Shown here: positions 20,807-29,973 of the stretch, piece by piece
Position numbering within the stretch: position 1 is the first letter of the stretch
Layout: each line of letters starts with the position of its first letter
Origin: Paenibacillus camerounensis
GTDB lineage: Bacteria > Bacillota > Bacilli > Paenibacillales > Paenibacillaceae
Direction: 5' to 3'
Assembly (NCBI RefSeq): GCF_000723885.1
Contig: NZ_CCDG010000003.1
Coordinates: forward strand, 1 to 64,000
DNA length: 64,000 bases
Position numbers and translations under genes: made by a program
The notes under the pieces: model-generated
Database searches by the model: none
Seen by the model: the letters and a program-made list of their open reading frames with translations, nothing else
What the model was told of the DNA's origin: nothing

Positions 20807-21223
20807 GTGAATACCTTTCTGCTTGAAATTGTCACACCGGAGCGTCTTGTTTTCTCCAAGCAGGTGAATAGCCTGACGGTACGCGGAGCCAACGGGGAGC
20901 TGGGCATTCTGCCGGGACATATTCCGCTGGTGACACCGCTTCAGGTTGCTCCGCTCACTGTCAAAGCGGACGGCGTTACAACCACTATCGCTGTTCACGG
21001 CGGATTTGTGGAAGTGCACAAAGACAAAGTGACCGTGCTGGCAGAAAGCGCCGAGCTGCCTAAGGACATCGATGTAGAACGTGCCGAGGCGTCCAAAGAA
21101 CGCGCCCAGCGCCGCCTACAGTCCCGCAGTAAACAGGATGAGATTGATCACCGCCGTGCAGAACTGGCGCTTCAGCGCGCAGTTACGCGGATTAAAGTGT
21201 CTACCGGAAAAGGACAACAGTAG
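20807..21223 (+). CDS. atpC: ATP synthase F1 subunit epsilon
   Basis: Epsilon (138 aa) is the regulatory shaft subunit. It has the N-terminal beta sandwich (LLEIVTPERLVFS, GELGILPGHIPLVTPL) and a C-terminal helical hairpin rich in Arg and Ala. GTG 20807 is preferred, 7 bases after AGGAGG; ATG 20801 is only 1 base from that site. It is the last gene of the operon. Confidence 0.94.
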   Translation: MNTFLLEIVTPERLVFSKQVNSLTVRGANGELGILPGHIPLVTPLQVAPLTVKADGVTTTIAVHGGFVEVHKDKVTVLAESAELPKDIDVERAEASKERAQRRLQSRSKQDEIDHRRAELALQRAVTRIKVSTGKGQQ

Positions 21224-21229
21224 TGAATC

Positions 21230-21264
21230 AGCGGTCAAGCCCAAGGCTTGTCCGCTTTTTTTTT
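21230..21264 (+). terminator. Terminator of the ATP synthase operon
   Basis: The stem AGCGG...AAGCC/GGCTT...CCGCT is followed by eight T. Confidence 0.88.
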
Positions 21265-21416
21265 ATTGAGAATTACTGCTGATTATGAAATTCTCGTAAC
21301 AATCCAGGCTATCTGGGCATGTAATGTTTAAAACTTTGTAAAAGTACTGGATTCTTTTGACCTGCGCAAGTATGATATAAGAGTCGATTTCCAAGTAACT
21401 TACACGGAGGGTTTCA

Positions 21417-21674
21417 ATGGAACAATTGTTGGTTGAAGATTTGTCCAGTGCGGTCGGTACCAGCGGTCTGGTATCCATGATCGTTTCTTTACTCTGTGTA
21501 GTCTTATCTTGGTGGGCACTTCAGAACCTTAAGCTCGATTTGGTCATAAGATATCCCAAGAGCCCGCAGGGCAGACTGCTGCATTTGCTGCTGGCAATCG
21601 TCCTTGGTCACTTCGTGGCCGGCTTTCTGCTGGATTATCTGGGCTGGAGCGGGCAGATCCGCAACATGTTTTAA
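21417..21674 (+). CDS. ywzB: DUF1146 family membrane protein YwzB
   Basis: This 85-aa protein has two membrane helices (about residues 18-38 and 58-77) separated by a basic loop with the phrase LDLVIRYPKSPQGRLL. It matches the DUF1146 (YwzB) family found between atpC and murA in Bacillales. The function is unknown. The ATG follows CGGAGGG. The 21675-21873 gap before murA shows nothing recognisable. Confidence 0.82.
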   Translation: MEQLLVEDLSSAVGTSGLVSMIVSLLCVVLSWWALQNLKLDLVIRYPKSPQGRLLHLLLAIVLGHFVAGFLLDYLGWSGQIRNMF

Positions 21675-21873
21675 TGACAGGAGGTTTGGTTATATCTGTC
21701 ATAGACCCAAGCGGTAAAAAAGGTGTCGAATAATAAGGTTTTATTATGTCAACACTGATGTTTAAGGAACGTGCCCGCACATCGGGCGCAATGACGGAAT
21801 ATCCGATATTTTAACAGATGCATCTTACCTTCAAAATTAATTTCAGAAATAATGGACGCGGAGGGAAACCGAA

Positions 21874-23235
21874 ATGAGCAAATTTATCGTCCGCGGTGGC
21901 AACAGATTGACCGGGAGCGTGAAAGTTAGCGGCGCAAAAAATTCCGTACTACCGATCATAGCCGCCTCTCTATTGGCAGAAGAAGGAGTCAGCGTTATTG
22001 TCGACGCTCCTCCGCTTGACGATGTAATGACAATCAGTAAAGTGCTGGAATCTCTGGGTGCGGGTGTTACATACCAGAACGATATCATCGAGGTCGATGC
22101 AAGAAGCATAGCTTCCTGCGAAGCGCCTTATGAATGGGTGCGCAAAATGCGTGCATCTTTCTTAGTCATGGGCCCGCTGCTGTCCCGTATGGGTCATACC
22201 CGGATTTCACTGCCCGGCGGCTGCGCGATTGGAACAAGACCGATAGACCAGCATCTCAAAGGCTTCGAAGCTCTGGGAGCAGAAATCAGCCTGGGTCAGG
22301 GCTACATTGAAGCCAAATCAAACGGCCGTCTGCGCGGAGCCAAGGTCTATCTGGATGTGGCCAGCGTAGGCGCAACTGAAAATATAATGATGGCTGCAGC
22401 ACTTGCGGAAGGTATTACTGTAATTGAGAATGCGGCGAAGGAGCCGGAGATTGTTGATCTGGCTAATTATCTGAACGGCATGGGCGGTATTGTCCGCGGC
22501 GCAGGAACCGGCGTTATCCGTATTGAAGGCGTTGAGCGCCTGCATGGCGTAAGACACCATGTCATTCCTGACCGGATTGAAGCAGGCACCTATATGGCGG
22601 CTGCGGCAATTACCGGCGGCGATGTCTATGTTGAGGGCGCAATTGCCGATCACCTTGGTCCTGTCATTGCTAAGATGGAGGAAATGGGTGTGACCATTCT
22701 TCCTGACGAGAACGGCATCCGCGTGATCAGCGACAAGCCGCTGAAGGCTGTTGACCTGAAGACACTGCCGTATCCGGGCTTCCCTACTGATATGCAGTCC
22801 CAGATGATGGCGCTGCTGCTCCGCTCGGAGGGTACTTCTGTCGTTACCGAGACGGTGTTTGAGAACCGGTTCATGCACGTGGACGAATTCCACAACATGA
22901 ACGCCGAGATTAAGATTGAAGGCCGCTCAGCCATCGTAACCGGCAATGCCCAGCTTGTGGGCGCCAAGGTATGTGCGACGGACCTGCGCGCAGGGGCTGC
23001 GCTCATTTTGGCGGGTCTTGTTGCCGAAGGCACAACAGAAGTCAGCGGAACCCATCACATTGACCGGGGTTATGTGAATCTGGCTGAGAAGCTGTCAGGA
23101 CTCGGTGCGGACATCTGGCGGATCTCCATGCAGGAATCTGCTGCTCCGGCTGCGAAGGAAGAAACGGTAAAGCCGGAAGCTTCGAAAAGTGAAGAGCTGA
23201 AGCCGCGTTTCCAGGTACAGCCGACCTGGGTCTAA
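21874..23235 (+). CDS. murA: UDP-N-acetylglucosamine 1-carboxyvinyltransferase
   Basis: This enzyme performs the first committed step of peptidoglycan synthesis, adding enolpyruvate from PEP to UDP-GlcNAc. The catalytic, fosfomycin-reactive Cys117 is seen in [13 protein letters not shown]. The substrate-binding N-terminus [19 protein letters not shown] is intact. At 453 aa it carries a charged 30-residue C-terminal tail beyond the usual end. It is probably the MurAA type, given its position upstream of spoIID. A terminator follows. Confidence 0.97.
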   Translation: MSKFIVRGGNRLTGSVKVSGAKNSVLPIIAASLLAEEGVSVIVDAPPLDDVMTISKVLESLGAGVTYQNDIIEVDARSIASCEAPYEWVRKMRASFLVMGPLLSRMGHTRISLPGGCAIGTRPIDQHLKGFEALGAEISLGQGYIEAKSNGRLRGAKVYLDVASVGATENIMMAAALAEGITVIENAAKEPEIVDLANYLNGMGGIVRGAGTGVIRIEGVERLHGVRHHVIPDRIEAGTYMAAAAITGGDVYVEGAIADHLGPVIAKMEEMGVTILPDENGIRVISDKPLKAVDLKTLPYPGFPTDMQSQMMALLLRSEGTSVVTETVFENRFMHVDEFHNMNAEIKIEGRSAIVTGNAQLVGAKVCATDLRAGAALILAGLVAEGTTEVSGTHHIDRGYVNLAEKLSGLGADIWRISMQESAAPAAKEETVKPEASKSEELKPRFQVQPTWV

Positions 23236-23253
23236 TTATTGTTCATTTATCAC

Positions 23254-23292
23254 AGAAGACTGCTCGGCTTTGTGCGGGCAGTCTTCTTTTTC
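23254..23292 (+). terminator. Terminator after murA
   Basis: The stem AGAAGACTGC (23254-23263) with GCAGTCTTCT (23278-23287) is followed by TTTTT. Confidence 0.88.
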
Positions 23293-23471
23293 TTATAGGA
23301 TTTAAGGTGTCCCTGCTTGGGTACCTGATTCAGCCTCCATTTCAAAAAACCGCCATACGGGGTATTTTGGATTCTCTTACTCTCAGAATTATCAGCTCTA
23401 GCGTTCTAGCAGCATCCGGAGATTCATATCTATAAGAATCACCAGTGCCTACGGAAGGAGCCATAGAAGAG

Positions 23472-24632
23472 ATGAGAGAGTTCCGCTACCTGAAACGCAG
23501 AATGAAGTTCCGCCGCGCTGCGCAGCCGCGCGCTCCCCGGATCAGGCGGCTCGCCCCCGCCGCCTGGCTGGCAGCCCCGCTGCTCGCGGGGCTGCTGCTG
23601 CCGCTGGCTCTTGTCCCGCTGCGCGGGGGACATGAGCCAGCCCCGGAGGCCGTGCCGCAGGCCACGGCCTCGCCGGCCTCGCCGGCGTCGCCGGCAGCGG
23701 CTGCTGCGGAGGCCCCGCAGCCGGAAGTGACCGTCTATTTGTCGCAGAGCGGACAAATAGAGACCCTGCCGCTGGAGGACTACGTCAGCGGCGTGCTGGC
23801 GGCCGAGATGCCGGCGGACTTTGAGCTCGAAGCGCTCAAAGCGCAGGCCGTGGCCGCCCGGACCTTTATCGTCCGCCGTCTGCTGGCCGGCGACCACAGC
23901 GGGGTGCCCGTTCCTGAGGCCGATGTCAGCGATACGGTAACCCATCAGGCTTACGTCTCGCAGGCGGTGCTGGAACGGGACTGGGCGCTCGGCGGCAGGA
24001 GCACCGAGCTGGCCAAGCTGCGCCGCGCGGTCCTTGAGACGCGCGGAGTGATCATGACCTATAAGGGACAGCCGATTACGGCGTCCTTCTTCGCCTCCAG
24101 CGGAGGCTATACCGAAAACTCGGAGGATTACTGGAGTGTAGCCGTTCCTTATCTGCGCAGCGTCGCAAGCCCCTGGGAGCTTGAGATTACGCCCAATCTC
24201 GCAGTTACGGTCAGCTTCAGCATCCCGGATCTGCTCAGCAGGCTGGGGCTGGACAACACAGCGCTGCACGCTTCCGCAGCTTTGCCTGCTGCTTCCGGCA
24301 AAGCGACGCCTGTATCTTCGACTTCCGCAGCCCTGCCGGCGGTAGTGCTGTCACTGACAGACGGCCACCGGGTCAAGGAAATCTCGATCGGCGGTACGGT
24401 TTTCACCGGCCGGGAGGTGCGCGAGAAGCTGGGGCTTCGCTCCAGCCAGTTCACCTGGAAGCGGCAGGGGGATGAAGTGCTGATTACGACCTACGGCAAC
24501 GGACACGGGGTGGGCATGAGCCAGTGGGGGGCAAACGGGATGGCGAAGGAAGGCGGTACCGCCACCGGGATTCTCAAACACTACTACAGCGGAGTCCAGT
24601 TCACCAAAGTCTCAACTCTTCTGAAAAAATAA
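23472..24632 (+). CDS. spoIID: Stage II sporulation protein D (lytic transglycosylase)
   Basis: SpoIID is the membrane-anchored peptidoglycan hydrolase of the engulfment machinery (with SpoIIM and SpoIIP). A membrane helix (about 28-50) is followed by an Ala/Pro-rich linker and the SpoIID/LytB domain: YVSGVLAAEMP with the catalytic Glu112, AVAARTFIVRR, SSGGYTENSE and GHGVGMSQWGANGMA. It has 386 aa. The start ATG 23472 follows GGAAGGAG at 11 bases. The N-terminal third is strikingly GC-rich. A residue stretch of about 265-290 rich in Ala and Ser interrupts the domain and is probably a loop. Confidence 0.94.
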   Translation: MREFRYLKRRMKFRRAAQPRAPRIRRLAPAAWLAAPLLAGLLLPLALVPLRGGHEPAPEAVPQATASPASPASPAAAAAEAPQPEVTVYLSQSGQIETLPLEDYVSGVLAAEMPADFELEALKAQAVAARTFIVRRLLAGDHSGVPVPEADVSDTVTHQAYVSQAVLERDWALGGRSTELAKLRRAVLETRGVIMTYKGQPITASFFASSGGYTENSEDYWSVAVPYLRSVASPWELEITPNLAVTVSFSIPDLLSRLGLDNTALHASAALPAASGKATPVSSTSAALPAVVLSLTDGHRVKEISIGGTVFTGREVREKLGLRSSQFTWKRQGDEVLITTYGNGHGVGMSQWGANGMAKEGGTATGILKHYYSGVQFTKVSTLLKK

Positions 24633-24644
24633 CTTGAAAGATAC

Positions 24645-24672
24645 GTATAAAAGCGAACCGCCCGGTAACACT
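24645..24672 (+). promoter_or_regulatory. Sigma-F promoter of spoIIQ
   Basis: GTATA (24645-24649) and GGTAACACT (24664-24672) fit the sigma-F consensus (GYATA, GGnnAnAnT) with a 14-base spacer. In B. subtilis spoIIQ is sigma-F dependent. Confidence 0.7.
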
Positions 24673-24692
24673 GGTTACTGAGGTGATAAACT

Positions 24693-25433
24693 ATGAATGA
24701 ACAAGACAAAAACAAGCAAACCCATGATGAATCTCTCAAAAACAAGCAGGGAGATTCAGGCGCTAAGCCTTCTTCATGGAACAGAGTTTTATCCAGACGC
24801 TGGGTATTCCCGGCAGTCTACACGGCGGCAGCGGCTCTTATCCTAACCTTGGTGTGGTTCTATCAGGATGCCGGCCAGAAGCCGCTGAATCCTGACACCG
24901 CCGCTGTAGTTTCCCAGAATGTCAGCGGTTCCGGCAATGAAACCGGCACCCCGGCTGATCCGGAAGCGCTCGAGGTTGTCGCATCGGCAGAAAGCCTGGC
25001 CTGGCCGGTAGCCAGTCCAAGCGAAGTACAGGTTGTTAAACCGTTCTATGATGAGAATGGTACCGAAGAGAATCATGTGGCCGCCATGGTGCAGTACAAT
25101 GATACCTTTGTGCCGAATATCGGTATTGATATTGCCCGTGAGGACAATCAGACCTTTGACGTCAAGGCTGCACTCAGCGGTGAAGTGACCCGGGTCGAAG
25201 AGGTTGCCGTATTCGGCAAAGTGGTCGAGATTACCCATCCGGGCAATCTGAAGACCGTCTACCAGAGCCTTGGCGAGGTCAAAGTAAAGCAGGGCGATGA
25301 AGTGAAGCAGGGCGATACGCTGGCAACAGCGGGACGCAGTGAAATTGAGAAGGATCTCGGCAATCATGTACACTTTGAAGTGTATGAGGATGGCAAGGTT
25401 GTAAATCCTTCCGATCTGCTGGCCCAGCGTTAA
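24693..25433 (+). CDS. spoIIQ: Stage II sporulation protein Q (degenerate M23 peptidase)
   Basis: SpoIIQ is the forespore membrane protein that zips to mother-cell SpoIIIAH during engulfment and forms the feeding channel. A membrane helix (about residues 31-53) is followed by an M23/LytM domain. The HVHFE motif (His225, His227) is kept. The first zinc ligand, normally His in HxxxD, is Asn142 (NIGID, Asp146), so enzymatic activity is unlikely, as in Bacillus SpoIIQ. It has 246 aa. The ATG follows GAGGTGAT. Position between spoIID and spoIIID supports the call. Confidence 0.92.
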   Translation: MNEQDKNKQTHDESLKNKQGDSGAKPSSWNRVLSRRWVFPAVYTAAAALILTLVWFYQDAGQKPLNPDTAAVVSQNVSGSGNETGTPADPEALEVVASAESLAWPVASPSEVQVVKPFYDENGTEENHVAAMVQYNDTFVPNIGIDIAREDNQTFDVKAALSGEVTRVEEVAVFGKVVEITHPGNLKTVYQSLGEVKVKQGDEVKQGDTLATAGRSEIEKDLGNHVHFEVYEDGKVVNPSDLLAQR

Positions 25434-25441
25434 AAGATATA

Positions 25442-25478
25442 AAAAGAAGCAGGGGGCATGCGCTCCCTGCTTCTTTTT
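25442..25478 (+). terminator. Terminator after spoIIQ
   Basis: The stem AAGAAGCAGGG with CCCTGCTTCTT is followed by a T-run. Confidence 0.88.
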
Positions 25479-25637
25479 ACGGAAAAATATTTATTTCCCC
25501 TAAGGTTTACTGGGCTCTAACTTTTAATGCTTATTTTCACAAGCGCAACTTTAGTCCTATTTTAACAAATTTGGAGCCAATCTGCCTGTCCCGGAAATAA
25601 AATGGGCACTCACAGGCTTGTCACGCCCTGAAAGCGC

Positions 25638-25665
25638 GAATATATAGGCCCGCCCCTCATATAAT
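25638..25665 (+). promoter_or_regulatory. Candidate sigma-E promoter of spoIIID
   Basis: GAATATA (25638-25644) and CATATAAT (25658-25665) with a 13-base spacer resemble the sigma-E consensus (kmATATT and CATACAnT). They lie 34 bases before the start codon. In B. subtilis spoIIID is sigma-E dependent. Confidence 0.55.
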
Positions 25666-25698
25666 GTACCAAACTATCCACAGTTGGGAGGCGGGAGC

Positions 25699-25986
25699 GT
25701 GCACGATTACATCAAGGAACGGACGATCAAAATCGGACGCTGCATCGTGGAAACTAGGCATACAGTCCGGACTATAGCCAAGGAATTTGGCGTTTCAAAG
25801 AGCACGGTGCATAAGGATTTAACCGAACGCTTGCCGGAAATCAATCCGGATTTAGCGGATCAGGTAAAGCACATTCTCGAATATCATAAGTCGATCCGGC
25901 ATCTGCGGGGGGGAGAAGCCACCAAGATCAAGTACAAAAAAACGACGGGCAAAAAACGTGAGGTTGCCGTAGCCTCAAAGCCATAA
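25699..25986 (+). CDS. spoIIID: Sporulation transcriptional regulator SpoIIID
   Basis: This small DNA-binding protein (95 aa) adjusts the mother-cell sigma-E regulon and prepares for sigma-K. The helix-turn-helix lies in TVRTIAKEFGVSKSTVHKDL, and the following ERLPEINPDLADQVK and YHKSIRHLRGGEATK blocks are almost identical to B. subtilis. GTG 25699, which gives the family start (M)HDYIKERTIK, is 7 bases after TTGGGAGG. The basic tail KKTTGKKREV is variable in the family. Confidence 0.96.
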   Translation: MHDYIKERTIKIGRCIVETRHTVRTIAKEFGVSKSTVHKDLTERLPEINPDLADQVKHILEYHKSIRHLRGGEATKIKYKKTTGKKREVAVASKP

Positions 25987-26103
25987 ACTTTTCAGGGTTT
26001 TAAGCAATAATTCAGCTTTACCGCATTGTATACTTCCCCTAAAGTATGGTATTTTTAAATTTGGTACACTCATTTAAAATAACACTTTGGGGGCTCTTTC
26101 ATT

Positions 26104-27102
26104 ATGCTTAGCAAGGATATCGGAATCGATCTCGGCACTGCCAATGTGCTCATTCATGTAAAAGGGAGGGGAGTCGTTCTGGATGAACCCTCCGTGGTCA
26201 CACTTGAAAGTGATACGAAACGGGTCCTTGCGGTAGGCGAGCAGGCACGCCGGATGGTTGGCCGCACTCCCGGCAATATTACAACAATCCGTCCGCTCAG
26301 AGACGGTGTCATTGCCGATTTTGCCATTACGGAAATGATGCTGAAATATTTCATCGACCGTGTGGGCGGGCGTACCTGGTACTCCAAGCCCCGCATATTG
26401 ATCTGTGCCCCCACTAATATTACCTCAGTTGAACAGAAGTCAATCCGGGAAGCTGCCGAGCGGAGCGGAGCAAAGGATGTATATCTGGAGGAAGAGCCCA
26501 AAGCCGCAGCGATCGGGGCGGGCATGGATATTTATCAGCCAAGCGGAAATATGGTCGTCGACATTGGCGGCGGAACGACGGATGTAGCAGTCCTGTCTAT
26601 GAACGACATCGTTACCGCCTCCTCTATTAAAGTTGCCGGAGACAAGTTCGACGAGGCCATTTTAAAATATATCAAACAGAAGTACAAGCTTCTCATAGGT
26701 GAGCGTACTGCTGAGGATATTAAGGTTACTATCGGTTCGGTCCGTCCGGGCGGCATGAAAGCCGAGATGGACATCAGAGGCCGGGATATGGTCAGCGGAC
26801 TGCCCCAGACGTTAACCATTTCGTCCGGGGAGGTAAAGGAAGCGCTGTGGGACCCGGTTTCAATGATTGTGGCGGCGGCCAAGTCTGTACTGGAGCGTAC
26901 ACCGCCGGAGCTCTCGGCAGATGTAATTGACCGTGGCGTTGTTCTCACCGGCGGCGGTGCACTCCTTAACGGGCTGGACGAGCTGCTCTCCGAAGAGCTG
27001 CATGTTCCGGTGTGGGTAGCCGAGGACCCGATGCACTGTGTGGTTAAGGGAACCGGAATCCTGCTGGATAATTTGGACAAAGCCGTTAAGAAAAAATTCT
27101 AG
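26104..27102 (+). CDS. mbl: MreB-like cell shape protein Mbl
   Basis: This bacterial actin homologue (332 aa) forms membrane-bound filaments guiding the elongation machinery. The phosphate 1 motif DIGIDLGTANVLIHVKG, phosphate 2 VVDIGGGTTDVAVLS and adenosine motif GVVLTGGGALLNGLD are intact. The sequence and the position between spoIIID and flhO match B. subtilis mbl rather than mreB or mreBH. Its last codons overlap a putative sigma-D promoter for flhO. Confidence 0.95.
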   Translation: MLSKDIGIDLGTANVLIHVKGRGVVLDEPSVVTLESDTKRVLAVGEQARRMVGRTPGNITTIRPLRDGVIADFAITEMMLKYFIDRVGGRTWYSKPRILICAPTNITSVEQKSIREAAERSGAKDVYLEEEPKAAAIGAGMDIYQPSGNMVVDIGGGTTDVAVLSMNDIVTASSIKVAGDKFDEAILKYIKQKYKLLIGERTAEDIKVTIGSVRPGGMKAEMDIRGRDMVSGLPQTLTISSGEVKEALWDPVSMIVAAAKSVLERTPPELSADVIDRGVVLTGGGALLNGLDELLSEELHVPVWVAEDPMHCVVKGTGILLDNLDKAVKKKF

Positions 27103-27113
27103 CATGCCGATAT
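27087..27113 (+). promoter_or_regulatory. Sigma-D promoter of flhO-flhP
   Basis: TAAG (27087-27090) and a perfect GCCGATAT (27106-27113) are separated by 15 bases, matching the sigma-D consensus TAAA-N15-GCCGATAT. The -35 lies inside the mbl coding region. Confidence 0.7.
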
Positions 27114-27151
27114 AAGGGATAACAGCAGATTCAGGAAGGGGAATTGCCCTC

Positions 27152-28027
27152 ATGATTAGAGGATTATATACGGCCGCTGCCGGCATGGTTACGCAGCAGC
27201 GCAGACATGATACGGCGACGCAGAACATTGCCAACTTAAATACTACGGGGTACAAGCAGGTCAACACTGTGACCCGGTCCTTTCCCGACGTAATGATTTC
27301 GGCAATGAGCGGCGATACAACGAAGCAGGTCGGCCGCCTCAATACGGGGGTTTTTGCTGAACAGGCTGTTTCCCAATATTTGCAGGGTGATCTGATTGAA
27401 AGCGGCAAAACCTTTGATTTTGCGCTGTCAGGTGATCTGCAGGTTGGAGATCCGGTAACCGGGGAGAATATCCTGTTTGACGGTTCGGGCAAATATGTAA
27501 ATGAAAACGGCGAGGTTACTTACCAGCCGCAGGCTTTTTTTACTGTGCAGGATAATGAAGGTAACAATTTATATACAAGAAACGGAAGCTTTACTGTAAA
27601 TGCAACAGGCGAAGTGCTTAGCTCCGGAGGATTCAGAGTGCTTGATGCTGCAGGCAACCCGCTTGTGCTGGAAGAACCGACAGATAATCTTGCAGTGGAC
27701 GGGCTGGGCAACCTGCTGGACCCGGCTACAGGACTCCCTTCCGGAACGAAGCTGGGCATCAGCATTGTTTCCAGACCGCAGGAGCTCATCCGTGACGGTA
27801 ACGGTGTGTTTCACGCAGATGATGCCAATGCAGCGGAGATCCGCTATGCGGATGCGGGCGACAATCTGCAGCTGCGTCAGGGCTACATTGAAGGCTCTAA
27901 TGTGGATGCTACCCAGGTGACAGTAGATATGAATGCCGCTTACCGGGCTTATGAGGCCAATCAGAAGGTTATCCAATTTTATGACAGCAGCCTGCAGAAG
28001 GCGGTCAACGAAATAGGCCGGGTTTAA
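27152..28027 (+). CDS. flhO: Flagellar basal-body rod family protein FlhO
   Basis: This distal-rod/hook family protein (FlgF/FlgG type, 291 aa) has the N-terminal rod motif MIRGLYTAAAGMVTQQRRHD and NIANLNTTGYKQ. The C-terminal EGSNVDATQVTVDMNAAYRAYEANQKVIQ is the other shared coiled-coil end of axial proteins. It is exported by the flagellar type III apparatus. It pairs with flhP after mbl as in B. subtilis. Confidence 0.92.
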   Translation: MIRGLYTAAAGMVTQQRRHDTATQNIANLNTTGYKQVNTVTRSFPDVMISAMSGDTTKQVGRLNTGVFAEQAVSQYLQGDLIESGKTFDFALSGDLQVGDPVTGENILFDGSGKYVNENGEVTYQPQAFFTVQDNEGNNLYTRNGSFTVNATGEVLSSGGFRVLDAAGNPLVLEEPTDNLAVDGLGNLLDPATGLPSGTKLGISIVSRPQELIRDGNGVFHADDANAAEIRYADAGDNLQLRQGYIEGSNVDATQVTVDMNAAYRAYEANQKVIQFYDSSLQKAVNEIGRV

Positions 28028-28068
28028 GCCGGAATAAGGCATACAAGCTATTAAGGAGGGAATAACCT

Positions 28069-28890
28069 TTGAACAATTCGACGATCGGTGCTGCCGTCTC
28101 CATGTCTAGTCTGCAGCAGCGTCTGGATATCATTGCTGATAATATTGCGAACATGAATACAAACGGCTACAAGAGCAAGGAAGGGTCCTTTGAGGATGTG
28201 CTGACCCGTGTCCAGCAGCAGTCCAAGGATTATGACCAGCCCGGCCGCAGTATGCCGCTCGGCTTCAACATGGGGTTCGGGGTCCGTGTAGCTTCGGTAA
28301 CCAGCAACTGGGAAGAGGGACCGCTGCAGGAAACCGGGAACCCGACAGACCTGGCAATTCAGGGCAACGGGTTGTTCGGAGTACAGGTCAACGGCAGTAC
28401 TGCCTATACACGCCAGGGGGACTTCCATTTCACGCCTGATCCGGCTGATGCACAGCAGATGATACTGGTTGATAATACGGACAATCCTGTACTGAACACG
28501 GAAGGTAATCCGCTCAGGGTGCCGGCAAACGTCAGTGCGGCGATTGATGAGAAAGGCCGGGTGCTAACCAAAACCGGCGAGAATGAACCCGTACAGCTTG
28601 CGGGCACCATTATGATTGTGGAGCCGCTAAGCAAGACGGCTTTACAGGCTGTAGACGGCAACTTTTATGTGCTGCCTGAGGGCGTGACGGAAGAGCAGGC
28701 TTTTGTTCAGCGTGAGGCTGGAGAAGAGACGGCCTTTGGCGTGCGTTCCGGATATCTGGAGCAGTCCAATGTGGATTTAAGCAAGGAAATGACGGAGCTT
28801 ATGCAGCTTCAGCGCACATACCAGCTGGCTGCCCGTGCGCTTTCCTCCAGTGACCAGATGCTTGGGCTGGCCAATAATATGCGCGGGTAG
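28069..28890 (+). CDS. flhP: Flagellar basal-body rod family protein FlhP
   Basis: This 273-aa protein is the second member of the flhO-flhP pair. The N-terminal rod domain has DIIADNIANMNTNGYKSKE and the C-terminal GYLEQSNVDLSKEMTELMQLQRTYQ matches the FlgG family. It starts at TTG with AAGGAGGG 8 bases upstream and is 41 bases from flhO. It is expected to form part of the distal rod. Confidence 0.92.
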   Translation: MNNSTIGAAVSMSSLQQRLDIIADNIANMNTNGYKSKEGSFEDVLTRVQQQSKDYDQPGRSMPLGFNMGFGVRVASVTSNWEEGPLQETGNPTDLAIQGNGLFGVQVNGSTAYTRQGDFHFTPDPADAQQMILVDNTDNPVLNTEGNPLRVPANVSAAIDEKGRVLTKTGENEPVQLAGTIMIVEPLSKTALQAVDGNFYVLPEGVTEEQAFVQREAGEETAFGVRSGYLEQSNVDLSKEMTELMQLQRTYQLAARALSSSDQMLGLANNMRG

Positions 28891-28898
28891 GTGAAGGA

Positions 28899-29141
28899 AT
28901 GAGTGCTCAGAACAAGCCAAAGCCGGAAGAGGACAAGCAGAAGCAGAAGCAGGAGCCGGTCAAACGGAGGGGGATATCCAAATGGACGTTAACCCAGTGG
29001 TTTCTGATTCCTCTCCTGCTGATTGCGGCGCTCGCCGGCGGATTAGTTGCAGGATATGTCGTTATCGGCAAAAGGGAATTCAGCGATGTGCTCCAGTGGA
29101 GTACATGGAAGCATGTCTATGACCTCGTCTTTGCACCTTAA
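28899..29141 (+). CDS. EpuA-like small membrane protein
   Basis: This 80-aa protein has a Lys/Gln/Glu-rich N-terminus, one membrane helix (about residues 34-56) and a C-terminal segment reading GYVVIGKREFSDVLQWSTWK. That segment matches the EpuA family. The family is often annotated as a DNA-directed RNA polymerase subunit beta protein, which is a misleading name. It is 8 bases after flhP and probably co-transcribed. The function is unknown. Confidence 0.75.
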   Translation: MSAQNKPKPEEDKQKQKQEPVKRRGISKWTLTQWFLIPLLLIAALAGGLVAGYVVIGKREFSDVLQWSTWKHVYDLVFAP

Positions 29142-29502
29142 TATAAGTGTTTTTTGGAACTCCCTTGTTGTACAGGGGAGTTTTCTTTTTTATACTGGAA
29201 AATGTATAATGAGTGGGGATTGCCGGACAAACGGAACCTCGTTACGAAGGCTAGGCTGAACTTTATCAAAGGTCCCGGACAAAGGCTTCCGGACAGGTGC
29301 AAAAAGGGCCCTCTCCGCCGTGCTGCCGCGTGCGGCGGAGAAAGCCCCTTATCTTAACCTCCACTGCTGCAGGTGGTGAAGGATAATTATAGTTTTTACC
29401 GGAGCAGTCCAACTTTATGCAGGCTTCAGCAAAGAATAAAGCTGCGGCCTGCTGAGAAGATTGCCGGACAATGCGGTTTAATCCGAAAGGAGTATTGCCT
29501 AA
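29142..29502. other. Intergenic region before fabZ
   Basis: There is no credible gene. It holds a terminator (29156-29191), a TATAAT at 29205-29210 without a clear -35, and a GC-rich hairpin at about 29308-29346 (CTCCGCCG with CGGCGGAG). A 13-base direct repeat GATTGCCGGACAA occurs at 29218-29230 and 29459-29471. The fabZ ribosome binding site AAAGGAG lies near 29487. Confidence 0.5.
29156..29191 (+). terminator. Terminator after the flhOP transcript
   Basis: The stem AACTCCC (29158-29164) with GGGAGTT (29176-29182) is followed by TTCTTTTTT. Confidence 0.82.
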
Positions 29503-29925
29503 ATGCTGAATATCAATGAAATCCAGGAAATAATCCCCCACCGGCCCCCATTTCTGCTGGTGGACAAAATTATCGAAATCGAAATGGGCAAACGGGCTGT
29601 AGGCATCAAGAATGTAACCGTGAATGAGCCGTTTTTTGCGGGACACTTTCCCGGATTTCCGGTTATGCCGGGTGTACTGATCACTGAGGCATTGGCCCAG
29701 GTTGGTGCTGTAGCCATTCTCGGGGTTGAAGCAAACCGGGGAAAAATCGGTTTTCTGGCAGGGCTGGACGGCTTCCGTTTCCGCGGTCAGGTTGTGCCGG
29801 GCGATACGCTCACCCTTGAGGTAGAAATCACCAGACTCAAAGGAAGCATCGGAAAAGGCCAGGCTACCGCTAAGGTAGACGGTAAGGTTGTGGCTTCCGG
29901 CGAGATCATGTTTGCACTCAGCTAG
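29503..29925 (+). CDS. fabZ: 3-hydroxyacyl-ACP dehydratase FabZ
   Basis: This hot-dog fold enzyme of fatty acid synthesis (140 aa) dehydrates beta-hydroxyacyl-ACP. The catalytic His48 is in [12 protein letters not shown] and Glu62 in TEALAQ. The N-terminal [17 protein letters not shown] is typical. It follows the flhOP region as in B. subtilis (ywpB). Confidence 0.96.
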   Translation: MLNINEIQEIIPHRPPFLLVDKIIEIEMGKRAVGIKNVTVNEPFFAGHFPGFPVMPGVLITEALAQVGAVAILGVEANRGKIGFLAGLDGFRFRGQVVPGDTLTLEVEITRLKGSIGKGQATAKVDGKVVASGEIMFALS

Positions 29926-29973
29926 TACCAGTTATACTACCCTAAATTAAAGATGGAGAAGGAGAGATTCATT

